Shown: positions 41,480 to 51,189 of the stretch, piece by piece | How the letters are laid out: every line of letters begins with the position of its first letter | Numbering within the stretch: position 1 is the stretch's first letter | Assembly: GCA_006386115.1 (NCBI GenBank) | Contig: VFIW01000044.1 | Location: 62,001-126,000 of the forward strand | Source of the DNA: Globisporangium splendens | Taxonomy: Eukaryota > Oomycota > Peronosporomycetes > Pythiales > Pythiaceae | Direction of reading: 5' to 3' | DNA: 64,000 bases | The notes under the pieces: model-generated | Databases searched by the model: none | What the model was told of the DNA's origin: nothing | The model's input: only the letters and a program-made list of their open reading frames with translations | Position numbers and translations under genes: made by a program

Positions 41480-44400
41480 ACGCGGGGCGCTCTACTGGCG
41501 AATATGCGTCTGGTGTGATCGTGGTGCACGAGACGCAAGCCCCCAGCGTGCATGACGCGCGCTGCTGGACTACCACGACTGCGGAGGAGCCGAGAGATCG
41601 GCTCATCCAACTTGAGATAACCGTAGAGGGATTCATGACCCCTCTGCGGGGACTGCTAGACACGGGTGCGTCGAACAACTTTGTTCGATCGCATGTCGCC
41701 CGTGCGCTAGCGAGAGTAATTTCGGAGGAATCACATTCCTCCGAGTCGAAGATCACCGTGCGGTTGGCAACAGGTGCCACCGTCACGACGGAGAAACACG
41801 CGACACGGCTTCATGTCACGCATGATGGACGCCAAATGGAAGGAGACTTCATTTGGCTGGATTTAGATGACAAGTTCGATGTCATCCCCGGAATGCCATG
41901 GCTGAAGAAGTATCAGCCGATCATCGATTGGAATCAACAATCGATCAGTTACCCCGCTATGAAGCGGAACAAGGCTAACCGCCCGTCGGCGCGCAACGCG
42001 CTGTCGGTTAACGAACATGATGCAAGGGTGTGCGATGGCCCCCTTAGCACGATGCTCAATGGAGAAGCTGCCCGAAAGTCTAAAGGACAGACTTCGGTTG
42101 CTTATCGCTCTGTACTGAAGAGCGATGACGAAGGAAAGGTACCGCCAATGGAGACCTCTGATCAAGGCTCCTCGTACGAAGTCATCAGTGTCATGGTCAC
42201 TGATGAGGATGGATCTCATATTCATGAGATGGCGTTAGAAGACCCTCCGGAGGACGCTTCGGAAGTGGTAACGCTACCCGTCATGAGCCAGAAACGGTTC
42301 ATGAAAGAACCGCATCGAGGCACCCTCGAGCAGATATGCTACATTGCTCCTCAGGAATCGAGCAATGCCGAGTCGGCAGTACAGAGACACCCACTCGATG
42401 AATGTTTCCTTGTGTCGTCATCAGTGATGGACACTGATGTGCTCGGCGAGCCAACGAAGAAGGAACGATTTCAGGCTCAGGGATGGAAATCCCTGAAGGA
42501 CAGTCCATTCTACGGACTATTGAAGGAGTACGAAGACGTATTCCCAGAAGAAGTTCCCAGTCGTCTTCCGACAGACAAAGGAGTTCGGCATGAGATTGAT
42601 CTCAAGCCAGGTACAAAGTACTGCGTCACGAGGCAATGGCCACTGCCTCGAGAGCAAGTCAAGGTGATCGACGAGTTCTTTGAAGCTCGTCGTAAAGCGG
42701 GCCAAGTGCGCGAGTCGAATTCTCCGCACTGCAGCCCCACCTTCTGTGTGAAAAAGTCCACAGGAGGTTGGTGGATCGTGCATGCGTTCAACAAGTTGAA
42801 TGCGGCAACAATCCCGGCGCAAACGCCGATATCTCGCAAAGATGTCATCGTTGACAGCACGCAAGGTAGTACTGTCTTTAGTACGATCGATTTGAGAGAT
42901 GGGTTCTATCAAATCTTGATGCGTGAGAAGGATATCCCTTTCACAGCAGTCAGCACCCCGAGCGGGATGCTGTGGGAGTGGCTCGTAATGCCACAGGGAC
43001 TAACAAATGCTCCCGCCACGTCCAATAGATGCGTCACGCAACTATTACGTCCAGTGCGAGACTTCGCACCAAGCTATTTTGACGACGTGTTCATACACAG
43101 TCGTGCATCGGATGCTGCATCCGATGTGGAAGTGCACAAAGAGCACCTCCGACAGCTATTGGACTTGATGCGGAAGCACAAGCTGTACGCCAACATACAA
43201 AAGTGTATGTTTGGTGTTGATGAGATCCCCGTTCTCGGTTGCTTTGTCGGCAAGAACGGAGTGCGTCCTGATCCCGAAAAGATCAAGGCGATCAACGACT
43301 GGCCCGCCCCAACAAGCCAAAAGGATCTTCGTAAGTTCCTCGGTCTTGCGACGTATCTCCATAAGTACTCGCAGAACTATGCGGGTGTCATCCGACCTCT
43401 TTCATCATTACTGAAGAAAGACGTCGACTGGAAGTGGTCCGACGAATGTCAAGATGCATTCGTCAAGGTGAAAAGCAGCCTCATGGAGGCTCCGGTTCTC
43501 GCGATCGCCGATCACGAGCGACCATTCTATGTGGTCTGCGATGCATCCGACTTTGCAATCGGATGCGCGCTGATGCAGCGCGACGATGCAGATCGAGAAC
43601 GCGTGATCTGCTATCAGTCGCGTCGGCTGAAGCCAGCTGAGCGCAATTATCCGGTTCATGACAAGGAGTTGCTTGCCATGAAGTACGCTCTTACGAAGTT
43701 CAGAGTGTATTTGCTCGGAAGTAAACGGTTCACCGTTTACACTGACCACGCTTCGCTGCTCACTGCAGTGAAGTCGCCACATCTGTCGCAAAGAATGGCC
43801 CGATGGCTTTCTTTCTTTGCGGAGTACGAGTTTGACGTCGAGTACAAACCCGGACGGTTCAACGTGATCGCGGATGCATTATCACGTCGCCCAAACTTTG
43901 AGTCGAAAGCAAACGACTCAAAGGAAGACCGTGTGATGGCAATCACACGGGAAAGCACGCCGACATCGTCGCTCCTCGACGATATCAAAAGAGCGTATGC
44001 GACAGATAGCGACATCAGTCGACTTGTTGCCCACTTGCCAGATCCATCTGATAAGTCGCTCAAGGCGTTGGATCCGGCTCAACGCGCTCGTCTACATCGT
44101 TACGAGATGCGCAACGATGTTCTCTACTACCGTGTAGATGACAGCGACGAGCCACGCGCTGTCGTTCCAAACGATAGTGACCTTCGCAATCGTGTGCTCT
44201 TCGAGTACCACGATGCGCCTTTCCGCAGCCATCCAGGACGCGAGAAAACGTATCTCGCGCTTTCCCGCGACTTCTATTGGTCACACCAATACAAGTGGGT
44301 CCGCAAATACGTACGCGCATGCGAGGTTTGCCAGCGCGTCAAGCCAGCACCGGTGACCAACGCACCGCTGCGATCTCTGCCAGTCCCAACGGACTGTTGG

Positions 44401-45789
44401 AAGTCAGTCTCGATGGACTTCATCTCCGGTCTTCCTGCTGACTCCAGCAAGAAGACTGGCATCCTCGTCATCGTGGATCGCTTCAGTAAGATGGTCCATC
44501 TCAGTGCTGTCCCTGCTAGCGTCACCGCAAAGCAGACGGCGCAGATATTCCTGGATTCTGTGTTTAGGTTACACGGAATGCCCACTGAAATCGTGTCGGA
44601 CCGAGATCCACGATTCACAGCTGCCTTCTGGCAAGAGTTGTTCCGACTCTTGGGCACTCAGCTCAAGATGTCGACAGCTGATCATCCGCAGGCAGATGGT
44701 CAGACCGAGCGTGTAAATCGCACGCTCGAGGATATTCTGCGCAGCTATGCGCATTCATTCACTCACTGGAATGAATGTCTCCCTCTCGCAGAGTTTGCAA
44801 TCAACAACTCTGTGCATGTCTCAACCGGGCACACGCCATTCTACGTGAACGCCCTCAGGCACCCACGTGTTCCGTCCATCCTCGGTGGGATATCCCCTCC
44901 GTCGGTGACATCTCCCTTGAGTGGGGGAGGAGTCCGCGAAGCAGCTGCTTCGGAACAAGCGAAGAGCGCGGAGATCTCGCACCATCATGGGTAGGCAACT
45001 GCTCATGCGGCGATCGTCGACAAAGACATCGTTGCAACAGTGTTGCAGCGGCAAGCTGTCATCCGCTTCGTCCGCGATTCAATCGCCGACGCAGTGGATG
45101 GCCAGAAAGAACAAGCGGACAAGAGTGGCCGCAAAAACACGAACGAGTTTCAACGAAATTCGTTTGTTTTATTATCGACTGCTAACCTACCTAACAGAGT
45201 GGTGAGCAGTGACAGCAACAAGTTGCTGCCAAGATACGTTGGCCCTTTCAAGGTCCTTGAAAGGATTGGGGACGCATACACGTTGGAGCTTCCTCCGACC
45301 ATGCGTCTACACCCGACGTTCTACGTCGGGCGTCTCAAAGCGTCTCATCGCCACGATGACTCGTTGGTCTCTTCCTCTTCAGGAGACCGTGGTCGCGAAG
45401 GATCCCAAGCACAAGCTTGTGATCAGCCTCGAGCCGCTCGTGCTTTGTGATCATCTCGCTCAGCTCGGCCCGAAGTCGGAGAACCTCGTTCTCCCGCTCA
45501 GCGTACTTCAGCCGACCAAGAAGACGCTGGTCACTCTGAGGATGCGCCTCAGAGTCACGAGCAGATCTTTCCTCCTCCAGCTCCTCCGTTGCGAGACTCC
45601 GAGGGGAACCAACGCTGGATCGTGGAGAAGATACTTGCTCATCGCGATCGATCGTCGCGAGGGAAGAAGGAGCACGTCTATCGCGTTCGTTGGCTTGGTT
45701 ACCCGCCAGATCGAGATACCTGGGAACCGGCCGCGATGCTCCAAGCCGATGTTCCTGGCTTGGTGCAGCAGTACGAGAGTCGACGCTAA
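41341..45789 (+). pseudogene. Ty3/gypsy element 2 pro-pol with two in-frame stops
   Basis: One frame runs from the gag overlap to a chromodomain. In order: protease (LLDTGASNNFVRS), RT with YFDD (SYFDDVFIHS), RNase H (VVCDASDFAIGCAL), integrase (HPGREKTYLA...CEVCQRVK; SMDFISGLP; EIVSDRDPRFTA; HPQADGQTERVNR), the GPF region (LPRYVGPFKVLERIGDAYTL) and the chromodomain (YRVRWLGYPPDRDTWEP). TAG at 44992-44994 and TGA at 45448-45450 interrupt it; the same frame stays open between and after them to TAA at 45787-45789. The RT, RNase H and integrase cores lie before the first stop. Confidence 0.85.
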
Positions 45790-46923
45790 TCGACTCTCGC
45801 TTCCACAACTCGCGGATCCGATCTTGCAATCCGCGAGGAAGCATCACGCCGTTGTAACCACGAAGGTGCTCCTCAGTCAACTGAGGATCATCGCTGGTGC
45901 AGATGCGGCAACCCCTCGGTGTGGTCTTGACTTCACACGGAACCCCAAGATCCACGCATTCCTCGTGGATCGCCAACAACTTTCCAACGGCATTGTGCCG
46001 GAGGAACTTATCCCGATTATCTCGCAATCGAGAGATACACTTCGCAGCGTCTTCGTTGAAATTCACAACGAAGGCACCCCACGCTTGCGAAAGGAACAGC
46101 GCTTGTTTCTCAGCGCTGTGAGACTTCTTTGACTTCGATCGACCATCGAAGTACCGCATCGAATGGAAAAGGTCGATGTAAATCTCCTCGCGCGCCTTGG
46201 GATGGAAGTTCTGTCGAAGGACGAAGTCATCGTCCTTGATGGTACTAACATCGTACAGCGCGTGAGTTCCCCCACGCTTGGTGCCACGATGTGCACGAAC
46301 CCAATTGGGTTTGGGCGCCCACAAGTGACCCCAGCTTGAAGGGTGGAATCCATCCCTTCAGAAGGACCCGCCACCGGATCCTTCTCCTCCGCCGGAAAGG
46401 CAAGATAGCGTGGCAACTCGCTATTTCCCGATGACGCAGTAACCTGCGCATCAGATTCGGATTCCACATCGAAGAGCAAGTCCTCGAGTGGATCGACAGC
46501 TTCCAGCTCACAATTGGACGCGTCCAGCGAGAGAAGGATATTTCTCGCTGCATTCACCAGGTCGGGATCAGCTGACGCTAATCCTTCCCGACCGAGATTT
46601 TCCATCGTGTTGGCAGATGCCGCGCTTTCCGACGCTCCGAAATCGGAAATGGCAACCGCCACGGTGGATCCGCTCGTTTCTCCGTGAGGAGATCCCTCCT
46701 CACGACGCTTCTTCCGCGTAGGCTCATTCAAGAGGGCCGCGGACGACGAACGTTTCGCTTCGTTTCGTTTGAGATTCGAACGGTCAACGGAAGAAGACTC
46801 GGCTTCTTCCTCCCGATCGTCACGCACGACATTCGTCGTGGTGCTACTCATTGGAGTGTTGCAAGGAGTCACCTCCTTGCTACTCGACTCGTAGTCAACA
46901 GCATCACTGTCGATCGAAGACAT
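45335..46923 (-). CDS. Antisense reading frame of Ty3/gypsy element 2
   Basis: Starting at ATG 46923, about 210 bp inside the 3' LTR on the opposite strand, the first part is acidic and disordered with basic patches (MSSIDSDAVDYESSSKEV; NEPTRKKRREEGS). Near 46340 the sensible reading moves by one base into a folded-looking region (PKPNWVRAHRGTKRGG; EEIYIDLFHSMRYFDGR; AWGAFVVNFNEDAAKCI) followed by a Ser-rich linker and a coiled coil (AERENEVLRLRAELSEM). It ends at 45335, antisense to the chromodomain of pol. I recognise no known family. Element 1 has a frame in the same position. Confidence 0.5.
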
Positions 46924-47133
46924 TTGTACGAGGTTCACCTCGCACAGCTTGCGGTGTCTGGAAAGCTCTCTGTTGGGCACGGCGCACACTGAGAACTGAG
47001 CCCGCAAGACTCAGTGCTCTGCCTTCTGTGACCAGTTCCTCCGAACACGGAAGAACACCAAAGAACACAGAAGAACACAAGGTGGATTGGTCGCGCGCGT
47101 TTCTACGTGACCAATCGCTTTACGGGGGGATGA

Positions 47134-47519
47134 TGTAATGGGGCCTCCCATTACATGGGTTCCCGGGTCAGGAGAGTGTGGGTATTCTCCCACATGGGTT
47201 TTACCACCTCTTCCGAACCCACCCACGTCGTACAGTTGGAGACACATTAATATGTGTCACTCATAAACACTGTACGTAGCCATTTGCATATTAGCCAATA
47301 AGACTAAGCCGTTAAGATTTAATCCCATTGGATGATAGTCGGACTGGACATCCGATTATCTACCAATCGAAGACGCCGTAGGAACAACCCATCAGATTTG
47401 CATTTCAAACCTTAAGATTTCAATTCACTTCTCAATTTGCACGGTAACGCGCAAAGCTCCCTTCCTTTCACCTGCGCTTCCTCAACGCACGTGTACGCCA
47501 TGTAACGAGTCCCGTTACA
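47134..47519 (+). repeat. 3' LTR of Ty3/gypsy element 2
   Basis: 386 bp, TGTAATGGGG...CCCGTTACA, followed by the target duplication CAATG (47520-47524), after which hAT transposase sequence resumes. Confidence 0.88.
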
Positions 47520-47795
47520 CAATGCGCGTCCTGCCAACGACGATTTTGCAACTCTTGCTCTCAGCCAAGTGAAGCGGCACGCCGTTCTACAGCCTACTTT
47601 TACATGGACCTCCTTGAAACGATTCCACCGACAAGCAACCGCTGCGAACGACTCTTCTCGCATTGCAAGTATGTCCTCGCACCAAATCGCTCCAGCCTTC
47701 TCCCAGCGCACTTTGAACTCATTGCATTCTTGCGAGCGAATCAAGAAATGCAGAATGCTTCATCACTATTAGGCTGCGATGAAGGTCCTCAATAA
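47520..47795 (+). pseudogene. hAT transposase, C-terminal dimerisation part
   Basis: The transposase frame continues in phase from 39970 (ARPANDDFATLALSQ; VKRHAVLQPTF), loses one base in a T run near 47600, and continues as IPPTSNRCERLFSHCK and LLPAHFELIAFLRANQEM. This pattern is the hAT C-terminal dimerisation region. Stop near 47793. Confidence 0.8.
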
Positions 47796-48000
47796 ACTAC
47801 TGTAGTACGAAGTCATTTCGTATGCTGTCTCGCAGTAAATAAAAATGAGATAATAAACGCATTTCGTAGTCTTTTTGAATCCCTATCTACCCTTACGCAG
47901 ACTAACAAAACCCGCGTCCACTGGTCCACACCAGTTTTGCCGTCGCCGGCTTGTGATTGGCGAAAAAGACCCTCGCCTGGTAATTTTGGCACGGACCAGC

Positions 48001-48078
48001 TTCGCAGTATCGGTGGGATTTGAACCCAGGGCAGAAGATTGAGTGGATCAGTCTCAATCCACTACACTGTTACAGACC
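48001..48078 (-). repeat. tRNA-like/SINE-like sequence near the hAT right end
   Basis: On the minus strand GGTCTGTAACAGTG leads to TAGTGGATTGAG (A-box-like), and about 40 bp later there is a perfect RNA polymerase III B box, GGTTCAAATCC, inside a TGGG/CCCA stem. No acceptor stem pairs, and two competing hairpins replace a normal anticodon arm. It is therefore not a functional tRNA and is more likely a SINE head or tRNA relic. Confidence 0.35.
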
Positions 48079-48204
48079 CTTATATTTGACGTCAATATAC
48101 TGGAATTACTGAATAATTTATTATTGGGTTAGCTCATATTGCAGTAACTTATTACGTCTTTAGAAAAGACCAGTGCAATTTTCTATTTTATTGACCGATG
48201 CCTG

Positions 48205-48212
48205 GCAGGAAG
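48205..48212. repeat. 8-bp target-site duplication, right side of the hAT
   Basis: GCAGGAAG, identical to 30833-30840. The inverted-repeat arm resumes here at the base predicted by the mirror coordinates. Confidence 0.9.
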
Positions 48213-48849
48213 TAGTGTTTCTGAGCACTCGGACTGATCGCGTTGAAGCCACAGACATAGGAGGGGTACACGAACGCCACTGAGACCTGAGCCAAGTCCA
48301 CGAACGTGTAGTTGCCGAGATCGGTTCGAAGTTGCTGGTTTTCTCGGCACAGTTTGCCAAAGTAATACACAGACAGTCCCAGAATGATCGGTGCCCACAG
48401 AAGTGCACCAATCACTAGCGTGAACGGCAACGGAAAACCGATAATGAGCGACAGCACGAACAGGTACACAACACAGCCAACGCTCGCAACGACAACCACC
48501 ACTCCCAGTCGATACGAATAGAGCGGCATCCATGAACAGTGTGTCGAAATTGTGTGAGTATTGTGTACGCGATCGCCATCCCGAGAACAAAGTGCCGGAT
48601 CCAGTGCACATAGTTCGCTTTTGTGCCAGCCTCGACTGGAGCCAACGGGACGCGATCCACCAGCGTGATCAACAAGAAGCACGTTAGCACCGACGCCAGA
48701 CCAACTGCGACCATGCGTAGCACAGGCGTACTCTTCATGTACACATCAAGAGACTGTGTTCGCTCGAAAGAGTAATGTCCATGAAGCTCCACTTGCCACA
48801 CATCCCATAGCTGAATCGCGCGTTTGATGCATGACGTAATAAGGCTCAT
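48205..48849 (-). pseudogene. Membrane-protein pseudogene, 5' part (right arm)
   Basis: Mirror of 18087-18731 with the same ATG (48849) and the same frameshift before IGFPLPFTLVIGALLWAP. One visible protein difference from the left arm is QLRTDLG for QLRIDLG. The rest of the gene lies across the hAT at 28428-30840. Confidence 0.75.
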
Positions 48850-49230
48850 GCTGTTTCTCGTTGCTCGCTTGAGCTCTGTTTCGGTTTCCAAGTCGAGAAA
48901 TGAATCATGGAAGCACAATAGAAAGCCTGCGCACAGTGTTGACGCCGTAAACACAGCACACCGTTAGCCAAACTAGAAAAAAAGCAGAACATATGAGCGT
49001 GACTCAAATTAGAATATCAAAACAACAAAAAAGGAAATCGGAATTGCCTGGTGCAGGCACGCACCAATAACCGACCTCACTGTGAGCCAAAGTCCCGTAA
49101 GACCCACTCTTAGTCCCTCCAAGACGGACAGAAATCCCGCCATTAAGACGCGATTTTTTTCGTCGAGTTTGCAGTATGCAACTAGATGATGGAAATCTAC
49201 AAAAGCGCATAAGCTCGATATATGAAGGCT

Positions 49231-50265
49231 TTACAAGTGCTGCGGGGTCTCTCGCGGTACGCGTATCCACGACCCGGTCGACGTCTTCTCGTAACGTTGA
49301 AGCGCGATTTCGCCCCGCTGCACGTTTTGGACCGCGACTGCGAGCACAAACACGACGTAGAGCACCCACGAAACATTGAACAGCTTGAACGCGCGCACGT
49401 TCTTCTTGCCGATGCATTTCCCCATCCACGGACAGTGGTGGTCGTACTCGTCAATGCACACGTCACAGTCGTCGCAATGCTCCGTGTACTTCTCCTGCGT
49501 CACGCCGCAGATATCGCACACACGGCGTCGGTCACCTACTGCCGCGACATTCCTCGTCGGTGGCATTAAGACAACGGACGAGGAAGTCAAGCGCTGTGAG
49601 AGCAGCTCCTCTTCCTGTTGATCGTTTCGAGGCGAGAGGTTTCCCGTCTCCACGTCCACCGCTGCGTCATCGGCACCTTCATGAGCATCCTTCGCGTCTC
49701 GACGACCGTGTGGCAAGATGATGCCTGGGTCGCGGCACGCGGTCTCGAATAAATAGTAGAGCGTCACGGAGCAAAAGCCGAACGTGTAGAGCGTGTAGTA
49801 CCACGGGAGCGTCGTGCACTGCTGCTTGACGAACACGGCCGTCGCGGCGACGATGATGGCCAGCGTCACGATGACGCCGATCCAGTGCGGACCCACGAGC
49901 ACGAGGTTCTTGTGCACTTTTCCCTTCCGCAGCGTGCGGCTTTCATGGAGCACCTAGCAGAAAAGGGCACCATAACGGTGAGTTTCAGTCACACTGTGTC
50001 GCTTCGATTCATGTACTTACGTAGCTTTGTCTGTATCGAGCACGTGGTGATGAGAACACAATAGAAATAGTACACACAGACATATGAGCTATATGTGCCA
50101 ACAGCGTCATCGCAGTGCATGCCAAGCACATCACGTACCCAATCCGCTTGAACTTACACCAACCTGCAGCGTGCATACACCGCAATACCCATAAGTCGGA
50201 AATACCCACAAACACGTTATCCACGCACACAACGTACACAAGCACGCGAAGGGGTCCATGTTGAC
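49231..50265 (-). pseudogene. DHHC palmitoyltransferase copy, 5'-truncated by the inverted-repeat edge
   Basis: The main exon (49231-49953) encodes the same DHHC domain and helices as the left-arm copy. The 67-bp intron and the upstream part are also present, but identity ends at about 50265 near NMDPFACLC. The acidic N-terminus and promoter region of the left copy are absent. It could only be expressed from a new upstream sequence. Confidence 0.65.
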
Positions 50266-50274
50266 ACCCACTCC

Positions 50275-50348
50275 CTATCACTTGGCGTGTTTCTTCATAC
50301 TGCTACAAAGAGGTTCAAGTGCAAGACTCCACTTCAGCACGAAATTGT
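50275..50348 (+). repeat. 74-bp inverted repeat, copy A
   Basis: Matches the reverse complement of 53672-53745 at 72 of 74 positions. It starts 10 bp outside the outer edge of the large inverted duplication. The two copies bracket the LOR genes at 50485-51120 and 52602-53324. Confidence 0.85.
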
Positions 50349-50484
50349 TTCGCCGGTATTCACACAAAACCGTGGACATGAGATAATTCACGGTTGCTGA
50401 GAACGTTTTACTGTCGAATGCAAGGTAAGTTCTATCAAATGTGTATGGATAATGTTGCGCTATGCTGTCGAAGCCGGCTTACAC

Positions 50485-51120
50485 TTAATCAGTTGCCTTT
50501 TCGTCCAAGACAATGCAGATGAGTGTCATCAACGCCACATCGACATTCGGAGCGATCTCGAGGTAGTAGTCTTGGGTACCGAGCAGCAGATTGTTTCTTG
50601 TCGACTGTGGGCGAAACACTCTGCCTACTGGCTCACGGATGCCCGCCATTCCGCGATCCAACCAGATGAGCGCCTTGCGATTGCGCCAATCGCCCTCGAG
50701 ACCCATGCGACAGCGTTGTCCAGTGACCACGTTGGTGAACTCAACGCGGAGAAACGTTTCAAAAATGCTAAACTTGGCTTTGATGTCAAACAGCGGTCTG
50801 CTCGAGTCCTTGCCCGCGTACACGTTGTAGCTTGGCACGAAAGAAAAGTCTTCCTTCATGTTGACAATTGGGACGTCGTTGCAATCCAGCAGGGTCTTTT
50901 TTTCGCGGATCGAGAACACTTTGCATTCGATGCGGAACCACACGACCCCCGTGTTGACGTCCTTGATCGTGAAATCGTCGCCTGAGAACGACCAGAACTT
51001 CTCGTGAAGGTGCAGTGTGATGAAGTCCGGGTTGCAAAAGACCGAATTGATCGCAGCGACTGGCTGTGCTTGCGGGATCAATGACATGTTGAGCACTATG
51101 GTGGATGCTTCGCAGCCCAT
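50485..51120 (-). CDS. LURP-one-related protein with MGC N-terminus, intact
   Basis: 211 residues from ATG 51120 with a strong Inr-like element 51 bp upstream. It starts MGCEAS, which fits N-myristoylation (MGxxxS) plus a Cys3 suited to palmitoylation. The LOR core is clear: REKKTLLDCNDVPIVNMKE, RMGLEGDWRNRKALIWLDR, REPVGRVFRP and NVDVALMTLICIVLDEKATD at the C-terminus. Its closest relative in the window is the fragment at 56166-56594. Confidence 0.87.
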   Translation of the reverse strand: MGCEASTIVLNMSLIPQAQPVAAINSVFCNPDFITLHLHEKFWSFSGDDFTIKDVNTGVVWFRIECKVFSIREKKTLLDCNDVPIVNMKEDFSFVPSYNVYAGKDSSRPLFDIKAKFSIFETFLRVEFTNVVTGQRCRMGLEGDWRNRKALIWLDRGMAGIREPVGRVFRPQSTRNNLLLGTQDYYLEIAPNVDVALMTLICIVLDEKATD

Positions 51121-51170
51121 GGTGTTCGGGTGGTACTGAGGTTGTTTGCTTGAGTTACTCTTGAATTGGT

Positions 51171-51186
51171 AAGTTGGAGAATGAGC
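51171..51186 (-). promoter_or_regulatory. Inr-like core promoter for the LOR gene at 50485-51120
   Basis: On the minus strand GCTCATTCTCCAACTT matches 15 of 16 positions of the oomycete initiator consensus and is nearly identical to the element at 1040-1055. Confidence 0.7.
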
Positions 51187-51189
51187 TCA

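Larger units (their letters stand above)
39971..47519 (+). mobile_element. Ty3/gypsy chromovirus, element 2 (7,549 bp), inside the hAT
   Basis: LTRs of 388 and 386 bp, target duplication CAATG (39966-39970 and 47520-47524), the same CC-TGGTAGCA primer-binding site as element 1, and a G-rich polypurine tract (ACGGGGGGATGA) before the 3' LTR. It encodes gag, then protease-RT-RNase H-integrase-chromodomain in one frame with two stop codons. A long antisense frame lies between the pol end and the 3' LTR. It belongs to a lineage related to element 1 but with different, shorter LTRs. Confidence 0.92.
30841..48204 (+). mobile_element. hAT-superfamily DNA transposon, 17,364 bp because of nested retroelements
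   Basis: Ends are CAGACCTCGG at the left and, on the complement, CAGGCATCGG at the right: short hAT-like terminal inverted repeats matching at 8 of 10 positions. It is flanked by the 8-bp duplication GCAGGAAG. Inside are a BED zinc finger, transposase pieces and a C-terminal hAT dimerisation segment, split by two Ty3/gypsy elements. Removing both with one copy of each 5-bp duplication leaves about 2.2 kb, a normal hAT size. The transposase has further frameshifts and a stop, so the element is non-autonomous now. Confidence 0.9.
48205..50265. repeat. Right arm of the inverted duplication, outer part
   Basis: Reverse complement of 16671-18731 (coordinates sum to 66,936), with only scattered substitutions. 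The outer edge at about 50265 falls inside the first coding part of the DHHC gene. Confidence 0.92.

Noticed and set aside
16671..50265. The inverted repeat as organellar or telomeric DNA
   Set aside because: Oomycete mitochondrial genomes can carry large inverted repeats, but the contents here (LOR, DHHC, AKR, LINE, hAT, Ty3/gypsy) are nuclear and there are no rRNA genes or telomere repeats.
16671..50265. The inverted repeat as a simple fold-back sequencing artefact
   Set aside because: A single-read fold-back would give identical arms, but here one arm carries a hAT with a target duplication and both arms have private substitutions. A head-to-head join of two haplotypes is still possible and is noted as the main alternative.
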